Assembly: GCA_030704615.1 (NCBI GenBank)
Contig: CM060732.1
Span: forward strand, 1-64,000
Source of the DNA: Takakia lepidozioides
Lineage: Eukaryota; Streptophyta; Takakiopsida; Takakiales; Takakiaceae
Length of the DNA: 64,000 nucleotides
Direction: 5' to 3'
Both the position numbers and the translations under genes were made by a program. Positions 31,381-41,535 of this stretch are shown here, piece after piece. The number at the start of each line of letters is the position of its first letter. Within the stretch, counting starts at the first letter, position 1. The notes below the pieces were generated by a model that was not told the DNA's origin, did not search any database, and was given only the letters and a program-made list of their open reading frames with translations.

Positions 31381-33414
31381 TTATTTCCTCAACAGACTCT
31401 GGAATGTAATGACGCTGCAAGCTTTCCCAATGGATTTGGAAAACTAGGAAGTTTTGACATTGAGTTGTTTTCTGAATTGATAGAGACATTGGTTGGAGAT
31501 GGAATGCATGGAGAATGCTTGCATTGTTTTTTTGCACTGTCTCCATAGAAGGCCAACGATTGTTGAAGCTTTTAATTGCGTAATAATTGATGAAGATGCA
31601 CAACAAGTAGAAACAGAGACTGATATTATCACGCAGAGGAAGGAACTGAAGCAGATCATTATTGTTGGAGATCACTCGGTGTATAAAGCTTTGGCCTTAT
31701 TTCAAAATCAACATAAAATCAAACTTCAAATCAACAAATCATCAAATCAAATCATGAATACAATACAATTGCACGTCGTTGCACTCCAGTTGCACGTCAT
31801 TGCCTTTGTGGGAGTTGTTTGACATAATCACATAAGTCGTAGCTAGCAGACATCCACTGTCAGGAGACAACGTTGACATCTAGATACATTAGATAACTTG
31901 TAGAGAACCTCGGATTATGTGCATGCTAAACTTCTTTGGTGGCATCCTCGATTCCTTGACGAATTCGAAAGATTTTGTCACAGAATGACGCGATTGCAAT
32001 CGGCCCCAAATACTCTTCGTCACAGAAAAACGCGCGCACATGCTCAGGTAGGATGGTAGAGAGAAGCACAACCTCAGATGATTTCGCTTTGTGTATTGGA
32101 TGAGATCCCATTAACATTTCCACCTCCATGTGTGCCAATTTGCATCACTTGCTCCAGTTGCACATTGTTACCTTTGTGGGAGTTGTTTGACATAATCACC
32201 TAAGTTGTAGCAGGCATCCAATGTCAAGAGACAACGTTGACATGTAGATACATCAGATAACTTATAGGGAACCTTGGACTAGGCGCATACTAAACTTCTT
32301 TGGTGGCGTCCTTGATTCCTTGACGAATTCGAAAGGTGGACAATCTCATCGAAAAAATCCAAGAAATCCAATCTCATCCCTAGACAAATAAATCACTACG
32401 GATAGACACGAGCAAGCCAAGGGCCATAAATTACGCACATTTCAATATGTAGAGGTTGCTTGGTTACATTGCACTAATTTAAACCATGATCGTCAAAAGG
32501 AGAGAACAATGTTGGTTGAACAATGCTCACAACTGCGAACAGTTCCAAACTATCATTAGAGTATCCCATGTTAGAGATGCAAGAAAGACAAGAGAAGCGG
32601 CCTCACTCCAAGTTTTCAACACTCCGGATCAATGGATTCCCTAAGTGAAATTTTGCTTTATCCAAAGAAAGTCCTCTGAAATGCAATCATGAGAGCTTTA
32701 CATTTTAGCAACATCTATCTGATGCTAGTCTTCAACTTCTCCTTTTTGCTCCTATGCGATGACCGAGAACGTAATTGCGTGGATGCCTAATCCCTATGTG
32801 TCCTTCCTGGATGTTTTTTTGGGGTTTGAAAATTCTTGACCACCTCAGGCCTAGTCGAAGTACAATCAATGGAAGACATTAACGACCGAAGCGATTAGTG
32901 ATGTTCATGTAGACCAATTGTAAATTGGCCTCTCTTGCATCATATTTAATTCACATTCTTTCCCTCCAAAAAAACCACGTAGATACACTATGTTGGTCAT
33001 AAATATAAGCTAAAAATATTTACGTACATGTTTGTAATGAGAGCATTTAAGTAATTGTCGGCTCCCTTTACTTGCACATGATGGGTGTAATTTGCTGGAT
33101 ATCCCATTCACATTTCCACCTCCATGTGATTTACATAGCGCAGAGTCTTGGTGCCATTTTGCATCACTTGCTCCAGTTGCATGGCGTTGCCTTTGTGGGA
33201 GTTGTTTGACATAATCACCTAAGTCGTAGAAGGCATCCATTGTGAGGAGACAACGTTGACATCTAGATACATCAGATAACTTCTACAGAACCTCAGTGAG
33301 TCTTATCTCAAATGACATGATCCCCACCCAGAAAGTTGTGTGTGCTTTGAACTGACAATCCTTTCGAAGTTTGGAAGGATCTAGTAGACCTGTGAAATCA
33401 CACGATTCTTTTTT
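31381..33414. other. interior of inverted-repeat element with three ~190-bp direct repeats
   Basis: Direct repeats at about 31785-31975, 32150-32335 and 33170-33300 share CCTTTGTGGGAGTTGTTTGACATAATCAC and GAGACAACGTTGACAT-type blocks. Minus-strand frames such as PEHVRAFFCDEEYLGPIA (about 32090-32000) look like decayed coding sequence, but I cannot name them. 32340-33060 shows nothing recognisable. Confidence 0.4.
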
Positions 33415-34390
33415 TTCCCATTCTCAAGCCATATGCTTAATGACTGCGTGTGCAATGTGCGTGCAAAATTTGGCAGTGAGCAAAAGTCATCTGGACCCAA
33501 AACCATATTTTCCTCCATCATTTGCTCTCTAAGGTTGAGTTTTCTTCAACTTCATGCAGGGCCTACGACGTCGGGGGTGAATATTTCTTCTTGATGCTCG
33601 TCATTTGCAACTTTGCATATGTGATCTGAACATACTTAAGCACATGTGGACCAAATATAAGCTTGAACCAAGTTCAGTCAATGGGTCATTCGAGATTTCA
33701 ACGAAACTACATGTCGTGGAGACTAAATATTGCGTTTCGTCTGCACACAATTTTTTCTTAATTCCATTTTCAAGCCATATGTTTAATGACAACATATGCA
33801 ATGTACGTGCAAAAATTGGGAGTAAACAAAAGTCATCTGGACCCAAAACCATATTTTCTTCCCTCATTTGTACTCCAAAGTTAAGTTCTCTACAACTTCA
33901 TGCACTCTTTATAGATAGTCTAAAAAAGTGAGTTTTTTTTTTTTTTTTTTTTGGTTTGTTTGTTTGTTTGTTTGTTTGTTTTGGGGTCCAATATTTTGCA
34001 CAGATGTAGTGGTGTAAGGGTTGAATTCACAAAAACAATTTGAGTAAAAACAAAAATCATTACATACCAGAAATCCCTCTAGACCCCCAAACTAAATGGT
34101 ACTGCGACGTTCCAGTGACGTGCGGGAGTCGCAACGTCACCATTTCCCCTTGGACGCCCAACTCGACGGGGTATTGCGATGTCCGTCGTCGCTAGGACGG
34201 CCTAGCGACGCTCCAGCAGGGCATCGACGTGGGGGAGTCGCAAGGATGCCATTTCCCCCTTGGCTGCCACGTGGCGAGGGCACGCCACCTCGCGGGGGTT
34301 GCGACTGCTAGAAGTCGCCCGTCAGCGGTAATGCAACGGGCCTGCGACGTCCAGGAGTTGCAGAGAGGCCCTGTTTAGTGTCTCTTTGCA
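33415..34390. repeat. right arm of inverted-repeat DNA element
   Basis: Reverse of the left arm: TAAACCATATG-type units inverted at about 33425-33560 and 33765-33910, then a T20 run and (GTTT)n microsatellite at 33931-33980, then GC-rich hairpin sequence 34100-34380 (GCGACGTTCC..., GTCCGTCGTCGC, GCGACGTCCAGGAGTTGC). The edge reads GTTTAGTG near 34373-34380. Confidence 0.6.
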
Positions 34391-35105
34391 AATGTCATGG
34401 CAGAGGTCAGGGTCAATTGTTCCCCTTCTTCCAATCTTTATAGTGCTCATTCTCTCTGCTGTATAACAGGGCCGGAGTTCTTTCTACCACCATTGGTGCC
34501 GATCCCAACAAACTTGACGGCCGCCGCCACATCCTCCTTCTCATCCCCTCATGTGGGATGATGATTTTTTGCACATGCACATGATTTTGTTTTATTCCGT
34601 TCCCAAGCCATATGCTTAATGACAGCATTTGCAATGCGTGTGCAATTTTTGGGAGTGAACAAAAATCATTTGGATTGAAAACCATATTTTCTTCCCTCAT
34701 TTGCACTCCCAAGTTGAGTTCTTTTCAACTTCATGCACTCTCCATAGAGCGTTCCGCAATAGTGAGCGAAGGAAACTCTTTGTTTTGTTTTGTTTTTTTG
34801 TTTGGTTCAATTTTTTCCATGGATGTAGTGGTCTGGGGTTTGCATTCACAGAACAAAATAGAGCTAAAATAAAAATCAATACTTGGGAAAAATCGGCAAT
34901 CATAGATATTGTAAATACATGGGGTTGCGACCTCCAGGGGTCGCCTTGCGATGGTATTGCGATGCCCCAACAGGTCTGCGACCGCGGGGAATCGCAATAT
35001 CGCCTTTTCTGTGTCTATGCAAAGATCATGGCAGAGGCCAAGCTGAATGGATCCATTGTTGCAAATCTTTTTAGTCCTCCTTCTGTGCTACAATATAACA
35101 GGTCT
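34391..35105. repeat. second tandem copy of the right-arm unit
   Basis: 34590-34745 repeats the AT-rich unit, 34780-34890 the TTTGTTTGG segment, and 34915-35010 the hairpin block (GCGACCTCCAGGGGTCGC). CATGGCAGAGG...TATAACAGG occurs at both 34398-34470 and 35028-35105, which shows a tandem duplication of about 620 bp. Confidence 0.6.
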
Positions 35106-35159
35106 ATCTTGCATGTGGGAGACCGTGATCAACCCGGGCAGCCTTATTGTTAAAGACAA

Positions 35160-35474
35160 AGGGCAGGAAGAGGGGGTGGGGACACTAGGAAAGGAAAAGG
35201 GAAGGGCCATGGGATTAGAGGGTTGAGGGTAGATTGTTTTTGCAATGGCTTTGGCAACATTGTTGTCTTTCACACCAATTTTGAAGATTCTTTCTGTTGC
35301 ATCGAGATCATGGTAACCAAATCGATTGAAGGGTTTCCAGGGGTAAGTCTTGGTCAGCACTTGTAGAACAATAACCATGTCTTCCAACATTCTTGCCCTC
35401 ATACAAAAACTCAACAATCCTAGAGTCACTTTTCGAGTCACAACTTCACTAGAATCATTCCTAGATCGCCACAC
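35160..35474 (-). pseudogene. unknown TE-like exon
   Basis: Minus-strand frame with a likely splice acceptor (TTTGTAG before 35474) and then VWRSRNDSSEVVTRKVTLGLL, ARMLEDMVIVLQVLTKTYPW and ERIFKIGVKDNNVAKAIAKT. It looks like real protein sequence but I cannot assign it. It loses quality below about 35200. It may be the second exon of the acidic frame at 35585-35958. Confidence 0.35.
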
Positions 35475-35584
35475 CTACAAAGAATTTTTTTCATGGATTT
35501 TTCATTAATCAATATAGAAATAAGCTACATGCATATATATGTACAATCAATCGAAGGGATGGGTACAGTTTTGTGCGAGAATTA

Positions 35585-35958
35585 TTATGTAGCTTTGATT
35601 ATGTGTCTAATCAACTTGAACATCATCATTCGGAGCTTCTTCGTCTCATCAAGCTGCAAGTCTTCTTGCTCATCAAAATCATTGTCATAAATGGCCTGGT
35701 TACCAGAAGGCACATCTGAATCATCTTCCGCCTCGGTTTCAATGACCATGTCTTCATCTTCTCCAACATCAGCATCTGATGGAGCCTCATCGTATAGGGT
35801 CTGGGATGCATTGTCCGGGGCGTCATCATTCTCTTGTACCCCCTCTATCCAACCTCGGCCAACATCAGCGTCATCATGACCAGTCTCTTCCTCTACGTTA
35901 TGATGAGTCCGAGTCAAATTGACCTTCAAAGTTTCTATGTACTCTTTCTTCATCCTCA
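35585..35958 (-). CDS. unknown acidic ORF (about 124 aa)
   Basis: Minus-strand frame, very rich in Asp and Glu (DNASQTLYDEAPSDADVGED), ending ATIKA-like just before a probable intron. Start MRMKKEYIETLKVNL. No domain recognised. It is probably the tail of a transposase-type protein from a decayed element. Confidence 0.3.
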
Positions 35959-36770
35959 TAAAAGTATTTTGACTTGTTGCGACTGTTCATTTGTCCCAAG
36001 TACGAATGGAATGACTAATTACAGGTTGACATGGCCCCACATGATATTGAAAGATAGGAAATCCAACAAAGTTAGAAATTGCTTTTAGGGAAAAAACTAC
36101 ATCAATCCATCGCAGTGTTCGCACTCATTCCCCTTACATTCATCCATTCTACATTCATGAATCCTTCGCATTGTTCGCACTCATCCATGTTATATTCATC
36201 CATCCTGCATTCATCCAATCGGTCGGCTGGATGTTAAAGATGTAGTCTGCAATGACTGGAAAAGGTAAATCATTCCGCGGAAATAGGCACCTACCTTCTG
36301 TCCGCGATTATAGGTCCGTGCCTTTGGAAATGACGTGGCGTCAACCACGCTGGCAAGGACTGCTGACGTGCCGTGACACCCGTGAACCAACGTGGCGAGA
36401 ACTGCTGACGTGGCGTGAGCCTGGCTATGCTCACGTGCTCACACGCTCACGCGGCCAGGCTCACGTGGAGGCATTCCCCGGATCACAACATAGCCCACAG
36501 GGGGGATCACAACATAGCAAAATATATGTCTTTGCTTAGACAACGCCCTCCTCTCCAACCCAATTACACTAGAACCCGACAACAGCCCAGACACCCCAAA
36601 TGCATCTCCCATCACACCAGCCCCAGCTCTCTCAAACACCATAAGCTCCAATACAATGCCATAATCACCTAGCTCACCCAACACTCGCCCGCAGTCATGG
36701 CCTATACATAAATAACATAAGCCATCATAGGCATTAAAACAATCACATCTATTGATGACTTTGGAGCCTG
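35959..36770. other. spacer with short direct repeats, possible MULE end
   Basis: Three or four CATTCATCC/TTCGCACTCATCC repeats at 36100-36215. GACGTGGCG and CTCACGTG-type repeats at 36330-36470 resemble in style the GCTCATGAGC clusters at M1's ends. GATCACAACATAG occurs twice near 36481 and 36507. No gene seen. Confidence 0.35.
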
Positions 36771-37325
36771 CATGAACACATTTTACCTCTGCAAATGGGC
36801 TGACTACCCACCAACTGCCAACAGACGGAATGAAGGTTTCCGCCCACAGCAGCAGTCTGCGGACTCTGGAGTTCGGATTTTCGGGTTGCCAAAGTGGGGT
36901 CGGGAGGGCACACCTGAACTCCAACTTGTTCCTTTTGTGGGTGGACGTGAGGCCCTGGAGCGGGAGTACGCTCAAATAGGAATTCGGGAGGTTGGTGCGC
37001 AGGCTGCAGCAGTCGGTATGGCAGGTGCAGGGCGACGGAAATAGCCAGGGCATCCGCCCATAGATGAAGTCGTTGCACAGGTAGGGGGCCCCGCCCACAC
37101 GAAGAAGACTTGATTGGTAATGATCCTCTTTTCCAGCACTTATCAGGAAAAATGTTCTACGTTTGGGACGGGAACCATCGGCTCCTAGCATGGATGGAGC
37201 ACATAGCCCAAGCACACCTCAACGAACTAGATTGGCATTACACCGTGAAGTGTGTTGTGCTCAAGGTGGCATGGCCGGCGGATCGCAATCTTCTCAAAGC
37301 TCCTATGGCGGACATAAACTCGTAA
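36771..37325 (+). pseudogene. DGNHR (ParB-like) gene fragment, copy 2
   Basis: Best DGNHR exon here. FYVWDGNHRLLAWMEHIAQ (DGNHR at 37167-37181), then LDWHYTVKCVVLKV, ending at MADIN with a GTAAGT donor at 37321. It corresponds residue by residue to the M2 gene at 45584-45766, including the position of the splice donor. An upstream frame (36829-37044) reads RIFGLPKWGREGTPELQLVPF, then has TAG at 37042-37044 followed by PIDEVVAQ before a frame break. ParB/Srx-type domains bind nucleotides or DNA; the role here is unknown. The downstream exons are not found. Confidence 0.6.
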
Positions 37326-37700
37326 GTTAAAATATTGCTCCTTGCACTAGAACTTGCAATTTCAAACGCTCATTTCGTTGGCAATCCCCTCATATATTGG
37401 AACGTCAAGGAGAAGGCATCCAAAGCTTTGCATGCACTGAATTCTGTGAGGCCGGGCGCGGTCACCTCGGGATGCATGTCATTGCCTCCGCGAGCCTCTA
37501 AGGTAGTTGGAGATGTCTACATAAGATATCTGACAGTTCCCCATGTGGATAATGTAAAGTTGGCGCGGCGACTAGCTTTTCATTCATCCCAAAATTCCAA
37601 TCGTCGCTTCAAGTACACCTTTGCAAAGTACCGACGTTTCAGAGTGGCAAACCATCCGGAGTGGCTAGCAAGCTGGAGTGCGTTCAATGTCGCAGAATGA
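37326..37700 (+). pseudogene. ORF after the DGNHR exon, unknown
   Basis: Open frame of about 120 codons after the intron donor, with NPLIYWNVKEKASKALHALN, GDVYIRYLTVPHVDNVKL and HPEWLASWSAFNVAE, ending at TGA 37698-37700. Composition is protein-like. It does not match the exon that follows DGNHR in M2, so it may be intronic sequence from another element or a different exon. No domain recognised. Confidence 0.3.
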
Positions 37701-38651
37701 CGCAGTCTTTGTATTTCACGACTGAGAGATAGAGGAGGAAAGCTCAGGAGAGGATGAAGGGTAAGAGGTTAGGTCAGGAGTTTGAGAGAATGGCAGCGGT
37801 AGTGAACAGATAAGAAGGTCGGTAAGAGGGAGAGCAACGCGTTCAAGAGTGATAAAAAAGCAAGCATCCAACGATTTTTGTTCTCTCTTGAAGAATTGTC
37901 CATTTGCAGATATAGTCGAGGGGGTAATGGCTTGGCTCGAACAGGGCCTTGGGATACCCTAGGCTTCAGTACTTTCTCACATCGAGACTTTCCCCTCAGT
38001 AGAGTTTCGAAAAAGGAGTTCTGCATTGGATGATCAAAAATTTCTCTTGACTCTCGACATGTGGGCTTCTCAAGAGCGCGAAGACAACGAGCCAAGGAGC
38101 TGATTGTCAAGTTAGGATCACTTGGCCAGAACTCGTTGGTGAACTGAGCATAAGCACCGTCACCATGGCCATGAGTCACCATACCTGTTAGGGATATAGG
38201 TAGCTGACCCAGACCAGATGTCATCTTGTTTGTTACAAGGAGCCGAGGCAAGGTAGTCTTTGAGTGATCCATCTTATCGTGTATAATACACAAAAACTCC
38301 TCACCCATCATCGTTGATTCATTCCGCCAACTATGATAAAGCCTGCGACATGACTCTTGATGCTTCAAATGTCTCTCAAATTTCTTTTTGTGCTTTCTCT
38401 GCTCCTCAGTTCCGCTGACTGACTTCTGGATAAGATCTTTGAACATCTCACAATCTGTGCATTTCGCGAATTTTCCACGAGGTTTCCAAACCTCAACATT
38501 CCCGAAAACTTTCGTTCGAATTCGGCTTATTGTAGACTTCGACAATGCTTTCAAGCCCATTCGTTTGTTCGCCTTAACCAATTGTCAACAATGTATAGAG
38601 TTGGTAACGTATTTAGGATGGGACACCTCCCGTTGACATTGACATTGAAAT
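37701..38651 (-). pseudogene. DDE-like transposase fragment (DUF7869-like)
   Basis: Minus frame 38581-37769, about 270 codons. Order: KCTDCEMFKDLI, a basic helix (KHKKKFERHLKHQESC), EEFLCIIHDKMDHSKTTLPR, LTGMVTHGHGDGAYAQF, and near the end PRLYLQMDNSSRENKNRW. The 'D.MDHSKT.LP' and 'L.LQ.DN..RENKN' pair is the pattern of a widespread putative transposase family annotated as DUF7869-like, where the Asp residues are thought catalytic. It is truncated at the C-terminal end, and B1 inserted just beyond its start (38652). Family assignment is from memory of the motif. Confidence 0.5.
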
Positions 38652-39368
38652 TGTCGCGGCCCTTTGCCTTGAGGGCGGGGGGTCGGGACACAAGAGGGGC
38701 TGCCCCTGTGGTGGGGGCAGTGGCAACAATAGTTATGGGGGCTGAAGCACCCTTGAGTGCCCAAGGCACTCAAGGAGGCGGAGGCGCTCACTAGGTGGAG
38801 GCCCGCACACCAGGTTGCGGTGGGGGTGGGTCCACGAGGAGTGGTGGTAGTTTAGTGGGTCTTAGTGGGGGTGACATAGGACTCACCATGGGGCAGAGAC
38901 CTTGTGGTGGGAGTCGTGGGGAGTCTTGGGACTCATCACAGTCCAAGGGGGCCGTGGTGGGTGGGCCAAGACTCACCGCGACTCATCACCGGGAATCGAG
39001 GGTTTTCGAGGTGGTTCGCCATAAAATGACTGGGTTGTTTGTGAAACCCCCGCGGACAGTCACAAAAGTATATATAGGGAGTAGTAACCCCGAGAACCCG
39101 TTGGTGACCATAAACTAGTGAGTAAGCGTACGAGCCGGAAAGCGACCAAGGTGTGGGGAGCTGTTCCGGACTGCCGACAACCAAAGGGAATTTCCACTAG
39201 GCCCAAATTGAGCGAGGGTCTGGTGGAGGAGTAAAGGGGGACCGTTATGTCCCGGTGAGCAGCCGAAGCTCCAAGTTGGCCCGGCAGCCAGTTTGGGAGT
39301 TAGGCGCGCGCATCAAAGCGAGTAACTATGACTTGAAGGGGGAGCTTACCGAAGTGAGGTGCGTGACA
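38652..39368 (+). mobile_element. B1 5' LTR
   Basis: TGTCGCGGCCCTTTG...GTGCGTGACA, 717 bp. Contains a TATATATA box at 39069-39076. Followed by the PBS TGGTATCAGAGC at 39371-39382, the standard initiator tRNA-Met type. Confidence 0.9.
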
Positions 39369-39423
39369 CTTGGTATCAGAGCTTAGAGTTCAATACGCGA
39401 TCGTCCTTGAGATTAGTCTCATC

Positions 39424-40580
39424 ATGGGGTCGGGCAAGACAAAGCGAAAGCGGAACAGCCCAAAAGATGATGATCTTGGTGAGCCCGGTGGGGGCGACGT
39501 GTCACTGAAGCGACAATTGGAAGAGGCGATTCATGCTTCTGAAAGCGAGGCCGCACAAGAACGGGAGGAATTTTGGGAGTAGGAGCCCAAGGACTTCCCC
39601 GAGGCTCCGCCAGACCAACAGATGCCACCCATGCCAACAGCCTTTTGGGAAGGTTTGTTGGCTCAGTTTGGCGGGACGTTGAAAGACGTGTTGAAGGCGG
39701 CTAATGCCACTTCCACTAAGGCAAAGTTTAAGGTGAAGCCTAAGGAACCTTCGAGGGCACCTTCGAGGGCGTCCGAAATCGGAAGGCACTCAACACCTGG
39801 CTCTTGGAGCTAGAGTAGTACTTCCGGGCAGCCAAGTTGAGTGACGAGGATCGGGTGGAAGTGGCTCCCACCTATTTGAGGGCTATGCTCAACAATGGTG
39901 GCAGAAACGCCTTCATGACCAAGGTCCAAACCCAGAAACCTTGAGCTGGAGTGGGTTCAAGGAACTTATGAAAAGACAGTTTGTGCCCCTCAACGCGTCC
40001 TGGCTCATCCGGGACAAGATGAGGAATTTGAAGCAAACGGATGACATTTGGGGATGTGTTCAGGCTTTCAATGTGCTGTTGCTCAAAGTCACGGATATGG
40101 CGGAACCAGAAATGGTCTTCAACTTTGTGGCAAGACTGGCCCCATGGGCCAGGCGGAAGTTGGAGGTGAAGCCACCTAAGACTTTGAACGAGGCAATTGA
40201 AAGGGCTGAATGTTTCTCGGATGTCCCTAGGGGCGAAAGACAAGGCCGTACGGAGCTGAACCACAAGAAGACCTGGCGGGAGGGTGACTCATTTTGACCG
40301 GAAAAGAAGTGGGATAGGCCATGGCGACAATGACACATGAAAATCAAAGGGAGGGCCTTCACACGTCAAGGCGGCACCCGGTGCTCCGAAAAGAAAAATC
40401 AGATGCGGCTGCTTATGGCAGACAAAAGACGACCTTTGATGGAGTGTGCTTTAATTGCGGGGAGCCCGGGCACATGGCTAAGAAATGCGCGAAACCCCGA
40501 CAATTGAACATGACCCGGGCGACCACGGAGCTGTCCGAAGATTCCATCAGCCGCTTGGTGGAAGCGGTGGTCGCCAAGAC
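39424..40580 (+). pseudogene. B1 gag
   Basis: ATG at 39424 (MGSGKTKRKRN). A TAG at 39580-39582, a 12-bp internal duplication near 39750, a TAG near 39815, frameshifts near 39880 and a TGA near 40296 break it. Recognisable parts: FWEGLLAQFGGTLKDVLKAA, SGFKELMKRQFVPLN (retrotransposon gag region) and the zinc knuckle CFNCGEPGHMAKKC near 40453-40494. In this copy the frame passes directly from gag into protease without a break. Confidence 0.85.
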
Positions 40581-41535
40581 TTGCAAGGTAGGCAACTACT
40601 CTTGTGAGTTGTATCAGGAGACTGGCCCCTTACGTAAAGGGAGTCAGTTAATGTTCGTGAGTGGGATAATTTCCGGAACTAACGTGTCGTTGTTGGTGGA
40701 CACAGGAGCGTCGCACTCCTTCATGACACCAGCAACGGCACGGAAGCTGGGGCTCCCGACAAGTGACGTGGGGGCCTCTATTGAAGTGCGTTCTGCCAAA
40801 GGAGAACCACAATTGGTGACGAGGTTGGCGTTCGATGTTCCTCTTTAGCTCGAGAATTGGGAGGGACGTGAGAACTTCACCATTTGCGAGATCGATGGAG
40901 TGGATCTAATTTCGGGGATGACCTTTTTGAGCAAATCCGGAGCGGTCATAGATGGTTGCAAGAGAATAGTCACGCTACCGTGTGGGAATGGTGGCGAAGT
41001 GTTACGGGTGTCGGAAACGCCCAACCCAGTGGGAGGGCGAATAAACCTGCTGTCAGCAAAGGAGTGGGCCGTGGAGGAGCCACACGAGCCCCAATTTTTG
41101 CTTTACGTAAGACAAGTGGAGGGAGAAGGCGATAGGGAGCCGAGCCTAGATTGGATCAAGGGGATCTTGGAAAAATACCATGATGTGATGCCGGAGGATT
41201 TACCAAGCGGCTTGCCACCGCGAAGAGGAGTTGACCACAAGATTGAGGTGATACCGGGATCGGAGCCGCCTGCCAAGGCGCCCTACCGGTTGAGCCACAG
41301 AGAGTTGGTCGAGCTGAAGGCTCAGCTCAAGGATCTAATGTCAAAGGGGTACATCCGGCCGAGTAAGTCACCTTACGGAGCCCCGGTGCTGTTCGTAGAC
41401 AAGAAGAATGGGACGCTGCGGATGTGTGTCAATTACAGGGCTCTGAATAAGGTGACTATCAAAAATTGGTACCCTTTGCCAAGGATCCACAACCTCTTCG
41501 ACCGGTTGGCAGGAGCGAAGTATTTCAGCCGGATC
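40581..41535 (+). pseudogene. B1 protease and N-terminal RT
   Basis: Protease with [12 protein letters not shown] (DTGAS near 40698), then a TAG at 40846-40848, then a readable RT lead: [40 protein letters not shown] and [13 protein letters not shown]. It ends at ISR just before motif A, cut at 41535. Confidence 0.85.

Larger units (their letters stand above)
38652..41535 (+). mobile_element. chromodomain gypsy element B1, 5' part
   Basis: 5' LTR 38652-39368, PBS, gag, protease and the start of RT. It stops at CAGCCGGATC (41535), where M2-derived sequence begins. It resumes at 53034 with RNase H sequence; 498 bp present in B2 (59163-59660) are missing. Close to B2 in sequence but with many more defects. 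Confidence 0.85.

Noticed and set aside
30311-34380. Calling the inverted-repeat element a CACTA transposon from CACTACTACG and GTTTAGTG at its edges
   Set aside because: The two ends do not form a good inverted repeat and no 3-bp target duplication is seen; kept only as a possibility.
36439-37215. 258-codon minus-strand ORF
   Set aside because: Antisense to the DGNHR gene fragment; no homology-like features and a composition typical of a shadow frame.
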